From Prolixibacteraceae bacterium (GTDB lineage: Bacteria; Bacteroidota; Bacteroidia; Bacteroidales; Prolixibacteraceae), in assembly GCA_023228025.1 (NCBI GenBank), contig JALOCD010000003.1, positions 18,301 to 82,300 on the forward strand: a stretch of 64,000 nucleotides of DNA, read 5' to 3'. The notes under the pieces are model-generated. The model was not told the origin of the DNA, did not search any database, and saw only the letters and a list, made by a program, of their open reading frames with translations. Shown here piece by piece: positions 35,441 through 44,235 of the stretch (position 1 is its first letter; each line of letters opens with the position of its first letter). Both the position numbers and the translations under genes were made by a program.

Positions 35441-35689
35441 CTGTTTAAAAATATTACACAGAGAATAATTGTCTATTAATCGAAAATATAGGGTTTATAG
35501 AAATTTCTGCAATTAGGTGTATTCATGAGAGAAACCCCGGAGTTACACAGAGAGAAAAATCGCAAGCGATTTTCCAACTCTGTGTAACTCGTTGTTTTCT
35601 CAAGCGTATTTTAACTAAAGCGAGAATTTCAAAGCCATTCTTAGTTTAATTATGGAGTAATAAATTCTCTGTGTAAGAAATTTAAACAG
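35441..35689. repeat. MITE-like 249-bp long imperfect palindrome, ACAGAG family
   Basis: Terminal 26-nt arms 35441-35466 and 35664-35689 are reverse complements at 23 of 26 positions. At the centre, GAGTTACACAGAG (35540-35552) pairs perfectly with 35578-35590 around AAAATCGCAAGCGATTTT (35556-35573). The parts between are also roughly complementary, so the whole element can fold as one hairpin. No coding capacity; no clear target duplication. Confidence 0.85.
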
Positions 35690-35780
35690 CTTCTTAATGT
35701 TGCCGTGCGGTAAAATTGATTACCTTTCGTTCTACAATTTGATGCAAATTGGAAAAGCTTTATTAAAATAATAAATTACC

Positions 35781-37181
35781 ATGAAGATAAAATTTATTGG
35801 TGCAGCACGCGAAGTGACAGGAAGTAAACACCTGATTACACTGGACAATGGGAAAAAAATACTTTTGGATTGCGGCATGTTCCAGGGTAAAGGGATGGAA
35901 ACGGATTCCTCCAACCGCAACCTTGGGTTTGATCCCAAGGAGCTTGATCACATCATTTTAACACATGCCCACATCGACCATTCCGGATTGATTCCATATG
36001 TCTACAAACTTGGTTTCAAAGGATCCGTTATCTGCACCAATGCAACCCGCGACCTTTGCGCAATCATGTTGGCCGACAGCGGCCACATCCAGGAGCTCGA
36101 TGTTAAATGGTACAACAAAAAGTTGATGAAGCATGGTCTGGAACCTATCGAGCCAATATATACTTCTGATATTGCCAAAGAATGTATGCAGCTTTTTATC
36201 GGAATTGCCTACAACCGTAAATTTTACATAGATGACAACGTAAAAGTCCGCTTTACCAACAATGGACACTTGCTCGGCGCTGGAACAGCCTCTCTTGAAA
36301 TTACCGAGAATGGCAAAACCGTAAAGATTGCCTACACGGGAGATATAGGTCGTCCCACAAGCAAAATATTGAAAGTTCCGGAAGTATTCAGACAATGTGA
36401 TTACCTGATCACAGAATCAACTTACGGAAACAGGCTTCACAAGCAGTTTGCCCATGCAGAGGATGAGTTGCTAAAAGTCGTCATTGACACCTGTGTCAAT
36501 AAACAGGGGAAACTGATCATCCCCTCTTTTGCCATCGGTAGAACGCAGGATATTGTTTTCTCCCTGAACAATTTTTATAACACAGGGCTACTTCCAAAAA
36601 TTCAGATTTATGTGGATAGTCCACTGGCAGTCAATGCGACAACAATCTTCAGGCTGCATTCAGAGTGTTTCAACGAGGAGGTGATGAAAGTGGTGGAAAC
36701 TGACGAGGATCCGTTTGGCTTCAATTCATTGCATTACATCACATCGACAAATGACTCGAAGCAACTCAACTTTTTTAAAAAGCCCTGTATCATTATCTCT
36801 GCATCGGGAATGATGGAGGCCGGACGGATCAAACACCACCTGGCCAACAACATCTCCAACCCAAACAACACCATTTTGGTTGTAGGTTATTGTGCTCCCC
36901 GCACCCTGGGAGCAAGACTTGTGAATGGCGAAAAAATTGTCTCCATTTTTGGAAACAAGTATCAGGTGAACGCTGAAATTGCACGTATTGAAGCTTTTAG
37001 TGGACATGGAGACTACAGCGAGATGTTGTCATTTCTGAATTTCCAGGATAAACCTGCCATCAAGAAAATCTTCCTGGTACATGGAGATTATGATGCTCAA
37101 CTTTTCTACAAAGAAGAAATGATCAAGGCCGGTTACCAAAACATTGAGATACCGGAGGCAATGTCAGAAGTGACTATCTGA
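35781..37181 (+). CDS. MBL-fold/beta-CASP metallo-hydrolase (RNA-processing type)
   Basis: 466 aa. Metal motif HAHIDHSG near residue 55, further ligands around NNGHLLGAG and TGDIGR, then beta-CASP elements including SASGMMEAGRIKHHL and the C-terminal AFSGHGDYSEML with HGDYDAQ. This architecture matches CPSF73-like/YsiJ-type nucleases of bacteria, which act on RNA. The exact substrate is unknown. It appears monocistronic; a 91-bp AT-rich stretch lies between the MITE-like repeat and its start. Confidence 0.88.
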   Translation: MKIKFIGAAREVTGSKHLITLDNGKKILLDCGMFQGKGMETDSSNRNLGFDPKELDHIILTHAHIDHSGLIPYVYKLGFKGSVICTNATRDLCAIMLADSGHIQELDVKWYNKKLMKHGLEPIEPIYTSDIAKECMQLFIGIAYNRKFYIDDNVKVRFTNNGHLLGAGTASLEITENGKTVKIAYTGDIGRPTSKILKVPEVFRQCDYLITESTYGNRLHKQFAHAEDELLKVVIDTCVNKQGKLIIPSFAIGRTQDIVFSLNNFYNTGLLPKIQIYVDSPLAVNATTIFRLHSECFNEEVMKVVETDEDPFGFNSLHYITSTNDSKQLNFFKKPCIIISASGMMEAGRIKHHLANNISNPNNTILVVGYCAPRTLGARLVNGEKIVSIFGNKYQVNAEIARIEAFSGHGDYSEMLSFLNFQDKPAIKKIFLVHGDYDAQLFYKEEMIKAGYQNIEIPEAMSEVTI

Positions 37182-37225
37182 TTCAAAACTTTAACAGTTG
37201 AGACAACTCCGACAAGTCTTTGCCT

Positions 37226-37312
37226 GCCACCAAGACACTAAGGTATCACAAAGAATCATAGTACTTCTATTTAAATCTTTGTGCTACCTTAGTGTCTTAG
37301 TGCCTTAGTGGC
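37226..37312. repeat. CACTAAG-family hairpin repeat between convergent genes
   Basis: GCCACCAAGACACTAAGG.. at 37226 onward is complementary to the right half ending ..TTAGTGGC at 37312; the right arm has one extra CACTAAGG unit. Sits between the ends of the beta-CASP gene and the molybdenum hydroxylase gene, where it could act as a bidirectional terminator. Confidence 0.85.
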
Positions 37313-37322
37313 ATTCTTAACT

Positions 37323-39479
37323 TCATTCTTTTCGGGGTGGACTCAACAGTTTGATCTTTTCCAGAATACGATCCGGAGTTATCGGCATCTGGGTCACTCT
37401 TGCTCCGGAAGCATGAAATACCGCATTGGCGATGGCTCCTCCGACACAGATGATCGCCGGTTCGCCTCCACCTTGCGGAGGAGCGCTCATGTCGTCATAG
37501 AAGGCCGTTTCGATTGGAGCCGTTGTGGAAAATCTGGTGAACTCGTACGTGTCAAAATTACGGACCACGACCTCGCCCCAGTTGAATGGCACATCTTCAT
37601 ACAATGCATAACCCAATCCCATCGTTATGCATCCTTCAGCCTGTACGCGAGCCCCGTGAGGGTTGATAACCTGCCCCATGTCCTGGGCGCAAACCACACG
37701 GAGAACTTTTACAACACCTGTTGTGGGATTCACTTCAACCTCGGCGATGAGTGCAACAAAGGTTCCTGCATCATTTCCCAGGGCAATGCCAACCCCTCTG
37801 TTTTTTCCGGGTTTTGCGGAGGTATAGTTAAATGTTTTGGCAGCCAGTGTCAGTGTCCGCTCCATTTTGGGGTTCGAAACATTTGCCAGCCGGAAGGCCA
37901 GCGGATCCATTCCGATTTTATCGGCAAGGACGTCGATGTGCGATTCACGGGCAAAAGTGGTCGTATTGTTGCCCGGAGCCCTCCATGGGCCGGTTCCAAA
38001 CGGGTGTATGCCCTTTTTGTCATAAAGGGCCGACCGCAAATTGGGAATACCATAAAAATCATTGACGCCACGGCTTCCGGCACAGTAGATATTGTATTTC
38101 CAGGCAACGATCTTACCACTCTTTTTCACTCCGGCCTTTATCTGCATCACCCCGGCCGGACGAAACTGATCGTACATAAATTCCTCTTCCCTGGTCCAGG
38201 CAAGCTGAACAGTCGCTCCGGCCTCTTTTGCCAGTAAGGCAGCTTCCATGGCCTGTTCCGAATATACCTTGCCCCCAAATCCTCCCCCTACCAAGACCTG
38301 TTTTACCAGCACATTTTCGAGGGGCATTTTCAATCTGGTTGAAAGATCTTTTCTTGTTCCAAACGGCGACTGGGTTGAAGCCCAAACAATCAGTCTATCT
38401 CCTTCAAAACTGGCCGTAGCTGTATGCGTTTCAATGGATGCATGTGCCTTGTAACCATCATGATATTCCGTTTCCAGGACAAAGTCAGCATCGGCAAATC
38501 CCAGATCCACATTTCCTTTTTCTTCAAAGACCCTCGTCTCTTTCCCCTCTGCGACCAGATAGCTGAAGATGGTTTTGTCTGTGGCCAACACTTCTGGTTT
38601 GCTCCATTCAGCCTTGATGGCTGCAGCCGCAATGGCTGCCATGTTGGGATTCCTATGTAAGACAGCAACCAGGTTATCGATCACAATTACCTTTACCCCC
38701 TCCATCGCAGCGGCTTTTCCCTTGTCGACCGACAACAGTTTGCATCCGTGCGCAGGCGGACGGCTGATGGCAGCGTACAACATTCCCGGAAGTTGGATAT
38801 CGCCGGCATATTTTGCCTTTCCTGTCACTTTGAGGAGTGCATTGGTGGCATGGATAGATTTCCCAACCTGCTTGAATTCTGCGGGTTTTTTAAAGACAGG
38901 AGCACGTCTGACGGTCTTTACTAACTTTTTCCCTTTGGTAAGTGAACCATAACTTACCTTGATTTTATTGTCAGCTTTGCCCACAACATGCCCATTTTCC
39001 GTTTTTAGCTGATCTTCAGGAATTTTCAGCTCTGCGGAGGCCAATTTAATCAACTCCATGCGAGCTTCGATGGCTGCAGCCCTCAGTATCGGGTCGAAAA
39101 AGCGGGTGGTCATTGAGCCCCAGGTGCCTGCATCATAGGGACAAAGATCGGTATCTCCCATGATCATGTCAATGCTGTTAAGTTCAACCTCCAGCTCTTC
39201 AGCCAGGGCCTGGGCCAGGGAGGTAGTGATACCCTGTCCCATATCAATTTTCCCGGTGTAACACTCGACCCGGCCATCCTCCCGGATTCTGAGGTAAAGA
39301 TTGAAATCAGGTCTTTTATTTGCCTCTTCATCCTGTTCTTCCCCAAAAAGTTTTACAGGCTGAAGCGCAAAGATGATGAATAACCCAGCTCCCAACTTTT
39401 TGATGAATTCACGTCGGCTTGGACTGATGGGAAGATCCACATCGCCAAAATATATTTCATTGATATCTTCTGCGTTCAT
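37323..39479 (-). CDS. Molybdenum hydroxylase large subunit, xanthine dehydrogenase/IorB family, Tat-exported
   Basis: 718 aa. The N-terminus carries a twin-arginine signal (SRREFIKKLG at 21-30, then a hydrophobic stretch), so the enzyme is likely periplasmic. Molybdopterin-binding motifs: GGGFGGKVYSEQ, PWRAPGNNTTTFARE, and C-terminal GGGEPAIICVGGAIANA containing the catalytic Glu. The N-terminal domain order resembles isoquinoline 1-oxidoreductase beta subunits. It hydroxylates an aldehyde or N-heterocycle; substrate unknown. Its start overlaps the stop of the 2Fe-2S gene by 4 nt (ATGA). No FAD subunit is encoded, as in IorAB-type enzymes. Confidence 0.92.
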   Translation of the reverse strand: MNAEDINEIYFGDVDLPISPSRREFIKKLGAGLFIIFALQPVKLFGEEQDEEANKRPDFNLYLRIREDGRVECYTGKIDMGQGITTSLAQALAEELEVELNSIDMIMGDTDLCPYDAGTWGSMTTRFFDPILRAAAIEARMELIKLASAELKIPEDQLKTENGHVVGKADNKIKVSYGSLTKGKKLVKTVRRAPVFKKPAEFKQVGKSIHATNALLKVTGKAKYAGDIQLPGMLYAAISRPPAHGCKLLSVDKGKAAAMEGVKVIVIDNLVAVLHRNPNMAAIAAAAIKAEWSKPEVLATDKTIFSYLVAEGKETRVFEEKGNVDLGFADADFVLETEYHDGYKAHASIETHTATASFEGDRLIVWASTQSPFGTRKDLSTRLKMPLENVLVKQVLVGGGFGGKVYSEQAMEAALLAKEAGATVQLAWTREEEFMYDQFRPAGVMQIKAGVKKSGKIVAWKYNIYCAGSRGVNDFYGIPNLRSALYDKKGIHPFGTGPWRAPGNNTTTFARESHIDVLADKIGMDPLAFRLANVSNPKMERTLTLAAKTFNYTSAKPGKNRGVGIALGNDAGTFVALIAEVEVNPTTGVVKVLRVVCAQDMGQVINPHGARVQAEGCITMGLGYALYEDVPFNWGEVVVRNFDTYEFTRFSTTAPIETAFYDDMSAPPQGGGEPAIICVGGAIANAVFHASGARVTQMPITPDRILEKIKLLSPPRKE

Positions 39480-39958
39480 AATTTGGTCCCTCCGTTCATT
39501 TCTTTAGACGCCGTTTCCACTGCAGCAATGATCCGGTTGTATGCACCACACCGGCAGAGATTGCCATTCATCCCTTCAATAATCCGTTTACGATTTGGTT
39601 TAGGATCTTCTTTCAAAAGCGCAACTGCATTCATGATTTGACCCGACGTACAAAATCCGCACTGCAAGGCCTCATGTTCGATAAATGCTTTCTGAACCGG
39701 ATGCAGCTTGTCCCCCTCTGCCAATCCTTCAATGGTAACCACAGCCTTCCCTTCGATCTCTTTGACAGCCATTCCGCAAGATCTTTGCGCCACTCCGTCA
39801 ACCAGTATGGTGCATGCCCCGCAAAAGCCTACTCCGCAGCCAAATTTGGTGCCGGTCAAACCGAGTTCAGCACGAAGTACCCATAACAAAACCTGACTTG
39901 TATCTGTCTCTAGTTCAATGGATTTTCCATTCAAAGTAAATTTGATTTTTTCTCTCAT
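39476..39958 (-). CDS. Molybdenum hydroxylase 2Fe-2S subunit
   Basis: 160 aa, usual size. First cluster: CGVGFCGACTILVDG; second: ALQCGFCTSGQ ... GNLCRCGAYNRI. Transfers electrons from the molybdenum centre. It has no signal peptide and probably leaves the cell with the Tat-tagged large subunit. 11 nt after the XdhC-MocA gene. Confidence 0.96.
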   Translation of the reverse strand: MREKIKFTLNGKSIELETDTSQVLLWVLRAELGLTGTKFGCGVGFCGACTILVDGVAQRSCGMAVKEIEGKAVVTIEGLAEGDKLHPVQKAFIEHEALQCGFCTSGQIMNAVALLKEDPKPNRKRIIEGMNGNLCRCGAYNRIIAAVETASKEMNGGTKL

Positions 39959-39969
39959 TTGATATGGAT

Positions 39970-41628
39970 TTAAAGAATTTGTTTGGTTTCCCGTTCATAA
40001 TCATCAGGTGTGTCAATATCTTTGAGCACGACTTCCGATTCAACTTCAATTTCCAGTATATCATCCGAATGTCTCAGGAACAGTTCCCGAAGTCCAATTT
40101 CCGGATTTAGTATTTTGATTTCGTTTTTGTACTTTGAACTGATTACAACCGGATGTCCGCGTTTGCCTCTAAAAACCGGTATCAGTAATCCTTTCTCACC
40201 TTTTTGAAAGACAGAGATCAAACGATTAATCACAATTTCAGAAACCATTGGCTGGTCGCCCAAAAGAATCAGATAACCATCCGTTTTCTGGCCTGCAGCG
40301 GCTACCCCTGCCTGCACAGAGGTAAGCATGCCCTCTTCATATCTTTCATTGTTAACAAAAAGCAGAGGATAAACTTCAAGCTCCTCCTCTATTTTATTTC
40401 TGTCGCTTCCGGTTACCACGATAGTCCGCGATGAAACAGTCCTGGAAATGTTGCTAACAACATTGGCAATCATACTCTTACCTTTAAACGGCATCAACAA
40501 TTTTTGCTGACCCATCCGGGTACTTTTGCCAGCTGCAAGCACAATGGCGGTTACCTGTTTTTTGTTTCGGCTGAAATATATCTCGTGGCGTTCCTTGATC
40601 AGTTCGGCCAGAATGCTCACTGCTATTTCATTGACAGTCCTGGAATGGATATCTATACCCACCGGCGTATGGACGAAATTCCACTCTTCGGGAGTTGCCC
40701 ATTTTTCGGAAATGAACTTTTGGCCCATTAATGTTGTCTTGCGCTTGCTGCCAATGACACCAATGTAAGCCGCATTTGAACTGATACAGGATTTCAGCGC
40801 CTCCATGTCGGTTCGGTGACCTTGTGTGGCGATCACAATAAAAACATCCGGTGTCAATGAAATAGATTGAAATGCTTGAAGTAAAGGTTGGCAAATAACC
40901 CGTGAAGCTTCAGGAAACCTTGAAGTTCCTGCAAGTTCAGGCCGGTCATCAACGATGGTTATTTCAAAATCCACCAGGCTACTGATTCTACAAAGCGCCT
41001 GCCCGATATGTCCGGCCCCCGCGATGATCAGTTGTGAGATTGGATGGATGGGTTCGATGAAGAGAATCGTTTTTTCTTCCTTTTCTCCTTCCGTTTCAAT
41101 GTAACAGGGAGTCCTGCTGTCTATTATTTGTTTTGCATCTAAATCCTCAGAAAAGAGAATAGATGTTATAGTTTCTGGAAGAGTATCTTGCCGTTCGATC
41201 CAAGTGCGTTGAAGGGTCGGAACCGCAGTGCCTGAAAAATTGATCGTAGTGAACAACGCACCGCTTTTTCGGCATTGCAATGAATCAATCAATTGCCTGT
41301 AGACCTCAAGATGGAGCGCAGGATTGGCATCAATAAGAAACAGCGCACTGCCTCCGCAGATCGCTCCTGTCTGATCCTCTAAATCTGACTGAAAATGAAT
41401 CCATTGCAAAGCACTCTCACAAGTGGAAGCCGATAAAGCTGCAATCTTTTGCGCCTCCGCTTCGAGCAATCCTCCGCCAAGGGTGCCGCCTAACACCTTC
41501 TCTCTTTCGAAAATGGCCATGGCTCCCGGGACCTGGGGGGCAGACCCCTTGGTAAAGAGCAACGAGCCTGTCTGAATAATTGTTCCTGATTGCAGGTAGT
41601 CGATCAATTGTTCATACAAAGAACTCAT
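39970..41628 (-). CDS. XdhC/CoxI-MocA fusion: molybdenum cofactor maturation and cytidylyltransferase
   Basis: 552 aa with three parts: an XdhC/CoxI N-terminal domain (about 1-110; KGSAPQVPGAMAIFE, GGTLGGGLLEAEAQ), an XdhC Rossmann domain (about 200-345; IIAGAGHIGQALCRI, IGVIGSKRKT), and a MobA/MocA-like nucleotidyltransferase (about 360-552; VLAAGKSTRMGQQKLLMPF, LLGDQPMV). XdhC binds and sulfurates Moco; MocA makes the cytosine dinucleotide form. Fusion in one protein suggests hand-over of the finished cofactor to the enzyme encoded just downstream. Operon order: xdhC-mocA, 2Fe-2S, large subunit. Confidence 0.92.
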   Translation of the reverse strand: MSSLYEQLIDYLQSGTIIQTGSLLFTKGSAPQVPGAMAIFEREKVLGGTLGGGLLEAEAQKIAALSASTCESALQWIHFQSDLEDQTGAICGGSALFLIDANPALHLEVYRQLIDSLQCRKSGALFTTINFSGTAVPTLQRTWIERQDTLPETITSILFSEDLDAKQIIDSRTPCYIETEGEKEEKTILFIEPIHPISQLIIAGAGHIGQALCRISSLVDFEITIVDDRPELAGTSRFPEASRVICQPLLQAFQSISLTPDVFIVIATQGHRTDMEALKSCISSNAAYIGVIGSKRKTTLMGQKFISEKWATPEEWNFVHTPVGIDIHSRTVNEIAVSILAELIKERHEIYFSRNKKQVTAIVLAAGKSTRMGQQKLLMPFKGKSMIANVVSNISRTVSSRTIVVTGSDRNKIEEELEVYPLLFVNNERYEEGMLTSVQAGVAAAGQKTDGYLILLGDQPMVSEIVINRLISVFQKGEKGLLIPVFRGKRGHPVVISSKYKNEIKILNPEIGLRELFLRHSDDILEIEVESEVVLKDIDTPDDYERETKQIL

Positions 41629-41644
41629 GATGATATATTTTACC

Positions 41645-41652
41645 CAAATTTA
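41645..41652 (-). promoter_or_regulatory. Possible -7 box for the molybdenum hydroxylase operon
   Basis: The minus strand reads TAAATTTG (TAnnTTTG) 17 bp before the xdhC-mocA ATG. No -33 element is seen at the expected distance; AT-rich context makes chance matches likely. Confidence 0.3.
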
Positions 41653-41700
41653 CTTTAAAATTAAATAAAAGAAGAATTTGTTGCATTAAAATTCAATCAA

Positions 41701-42786
41701 TTAATGCCTTCCCTCTCCTTGTTTAATTTTATTACGTATCTCCCGTGAGTCATCAGAGTAAAGAAATTCGCGTGTGGATTCTGGAAGAAATTCCTGAAAA
41801 TCGTCCAGCTTGTCCATTTTGATGGCCTGCCGGATTTTTGAGGCGCTGATAAAATCGGGTAGAATCGAAGAGCCGGATATAGCAACCTTTCGCATCGATT
41901 CAATCACCTCAACGCCAGACGGAGGAAGGATCTTTTTCATGGCCTTGTTGTAGGCAGCCGTAGTCGCACAATAATTTTCTGTCCCTATGTATCGCTTTTT
42001 AATGCCGAGAACCGGAACCACATATTCGGCAAAAATCTGAACATCCAGTTCTGCTTGCTTTTCCATCACATCGCTGACCGTTTCATTTTTCAGAAAATAA
42101 GCTGGAAAGATAGCCCCTGAAACAATATACATCCCGCCACGAACCATCATGACATTCTTTAAGTGGGCGATTCCTTTTTCGATCAATTCCCATCTGATAC
42201 GAAAAGGGAAAGCAGAGAGATCTTCTTCTACCACAAAGAGATAGACCAATTCGTTTTCTGCAGCAGCTTTTTCTATCAGAAATAAATGTCCATTGGTAAA
42301 AGGATTACAATTGACGACGATGGAGGCAATTGATGTGGTTTCGGTCTTTTGCTTCACCGATTTAAGATAATCCTGGTAGGTAAAAATCGACTCGAAGCCG
42401 AACTCCAGCAGTGTAAACAATGGTGGTGAGGAGGCAATCTCTGAGAAACCTAATCCTCGAAACCTGACAGCATTCTCCGGACGCGTAAATACGAATGTGT
42501 GCTTGTAAATTTTCAGGAGTTTCTCTGTCATGTAGGTAACGATCAAGGCAAATGCGGTCGTATCACGGAATTTTGGGGAAACTGCCACATATTTTAGTAT
42601 CCTGCCCTGATGTGAACCGGTACCGACAAGCTCCCCCTTCAGGTTGTAGACAATCATGGTACTCTCAACATCAGTTGGATCGAAATCGAATCCAAGTTCG
42701 TGAAGGAAACCAGTCACAAGTTTTACATCAAACGGGTTGTTTAGGTCAAGGGTCTCTTGCCTGAAGTCTGTATCTTCAAATGTCAT
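41701..42786 (-). CDS. citC: Citrate lyase ligase
   Basis: 361 aa. The N-terminal third is GNAT-like; the nucleotidyltransferase domain begins at VNCNPFTNGHLFLIEKAA with the HxGH-like site (NGH). It acetylates the thiol of the citrate lyase acyl carrier prosthetic group using acetate and ATP, switching the enzyme on. It overlaps the citXG gene by 11 nt. Confidence 0.95.
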   Translation of the reverse strand: MTFEDTDFRQETLDLNNPFDVKLVTGFLHELGFDFDPTDVESTMIVYNLKGELVGTGSHQGRILKYVAVSPKFRDTTAFALIVTYMTEKLLKIYKHTFVFTRPENAVRFRGLGFSEIASSPPLFTLLEFGFESIFTYQDYLKSVKQKTETTSIASIVVNCNPFTNGHLFLIEKAAAENELVYLFVVEEDLSAFPFRIRWELIEKGIAHLKNVMMVRGGMYIVSGAIFPAYFLKNETVSDVMEKQAELDVQIFAEYVVPVLGIKKRYIGTENYCATTAAYNKAMKKILPPSGVEVIESMRKVAISGSSILPDFISASKIRQAIKMDKLDDFQEFLPESTREFLYSDDSREIRNKIKQGEGRH

Positions 42787-44221
42787 AGCGTTTTATCAAA
42801 GGGGAAAAATAAAAAGGGGATTCACATTTCATGACTGACCAGAAAAAAATAGCAAGCGCAAGCAAATCGGCAGATCCGCCCGGCGAAATATATTCATTTC
42901 TACAGAATTCTGCGACCTTCAGATAATTTGAATCAGATAAATCTTTCAAGGCTGCCTTACAGAGATCCTGAAAGCTTGTCAATACCTCTTGTCCTCCCCT
43001 GAAGAGAATATTTGTATCCATGTTTTGTGCTGCGATGGCCAGAAAACATTGGATCAAGGCAGTATCATTCAATTGATTTTCCTCCGCGAGATGGGGTAAT
43101 CCAATCTCAAATACAGTTTTGAAACCTCCTTCTGCCTCACCCCGTGCGCCGCTGAATCCAGAGGATTGAAATACATCCAATCCATGGGTGGAATTTGACG
43201 GCTTGCTATCCATTAGTTCCCGTTTCACAATATCCCGGCAAATATCCCTGACGATACTCCGAAAATATTCCGTGTCGAACTCGTTAAGACTGCTATAAAG
43301 CTTCCCGCAGGAGAAAAGCGCGACTCCCATCAAAAAGATTAATCCCTTGTGTGTATTGATGTTTCCTGTTGCCTGAAACATGGCTGCCTCCATTCGTAAA
43401 CCAATGTTCCGGACAATTGGCAATGCCCGGGTGTAATCTTCATCATGAAAAGCAAAACCAGCCTGCACCAACTCCTCAAAATAAAGAGATATGGCTGATG
43501 ATGAATCTGCAAAGGTCAGGAAATTCATGTCTTCATGACTGCCGTTGCTTAACCTGTCTACCAATCCCGGTTTTGGCGTGAGGGAAATTTCATAAAGCAG
43601 CGCTTTCAGCCCCAATGAGGCTAGATGTTTCGAAAGAAGTGATTCGCGTTGCCTATTACAATAATCCTTCATATTGGAAAACATCAGGGATCGCATTTGA
43701 ATCATATCATGCGCTTGTTCACGCCGGCATTCGATGGCAGGTCTAACCTGACAATAAAAGCACATTTTAGATTTCCCCGAAGAGATGCAATTTCCACTTT
43801 CATCATTCACGTCCACATCGATGTACCTGCCAAGCGGATGACCCTCCTCAAAATTCTCACACATTTGCTTTATTTCGGTGATGGTCATGCTACCTGCTGT
43901 AAACGGCGCCACGTAAAAATCTCCTGCCGCATCACACTTTTCTATGGCTTCTTTGTCATGAACTTCAACCAAATGAGCTTTTAGCATGAACTGCAGATCC
44001 TGCAGACAGTATTTGAAAAAGTAGTTGACAGTAGGATTGCTTTTGGGAAAACCCGGAACATTTAAACTCAAACTCACGCAAGGATATCCCCTTCCTGCAA
44101 TTTTATTTTTCAGAAGCGCCCTTTGTTCCCGGGCATTCAATATGGATTGGAGTGGTTCTATCTTGTTCCTCCTTCGTTTCACCGGTTTAATTCTCAACTC
44201 TCCACTTTCAACTTTCCACAT
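42776..44221 (-). CDS. citXG: CitX-CitG fusion: citrate lyase prosthetic-group synthesis and transfer
   Basis: 481 aa. Residues about 20-185 are CitX (holo-ACP transferase; SILNAREQRA, GRYIDVDV, CFYCQVRPAIECRR). Residues about 195-470 are CitG (triphosphoribosyl-dephospho-CoA synthase; TPKPGLVDRLSNGSHEDM, NTHKGLIF, SGFSGARGEAEGGF). CitG makes and CitX attaches the CitD prosthetic group; the same fusion is known in Haemophilus. The first ~12 residues (MWKVESGELRIK) are encoded by an intergenic repeat, so the natural start may differ. 14 nt after the citF stop. Confidence 0.93.
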   Translation of the reverse strand: MWKVESGELRIKPVKRRRNKIEPLQSILNAREQRALLKNKIAGRGYPCVSLSLNVPGFPKSNPTVNYFFKYCLQDLQFMLKAHLVEVHDKEAIEKCDAAGDFYVAPFTAGSMTITEIKQMCENFEEGHPLGRYIDVDVNDESGNCISSGKSKMCFYCQVRPAIECRREQAHDMIQMRSLMFSNMKDYCNRQRESLLSKHLASLGLKALLYEISLTPKPGLVDRLSNGSHEDMNFLTFADSSSAISLYFEELVQAGFAFHDEDYTRALPIVRNIGLRMEAAMFQATGNINTHKGLIFLMGVALFSCGKLYSSLNEFDTEYFRSIVRDICRDIVKRELMDSKPSNSTHGLDVFQSSGFSGARGEAEGGFKTVFEIGLPHLAEENQLNDTALIQCFLAIAAQNMDTNILFRGGQEVLTSFQDLCKAALKDLSDSNYLKVAEFCRNEYISPGGSADLLALAIFFWSVMKCESPFYFSPLIKRYDI

Positions 44222-44235
44222 TCAACTTTCAACCT
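44191..44235 (-). repeat. GTTGAAAGT-type simple repeat at the citF/citXG junction
   Basis: On the minus strand a chain of AAGTTGA, GTTGAA and GTGGAAAG words fills the citF-citXG junction and runs into the first codons of citXG. Repeats of similar style follow several other genes in this window. Confidence 0.7.
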
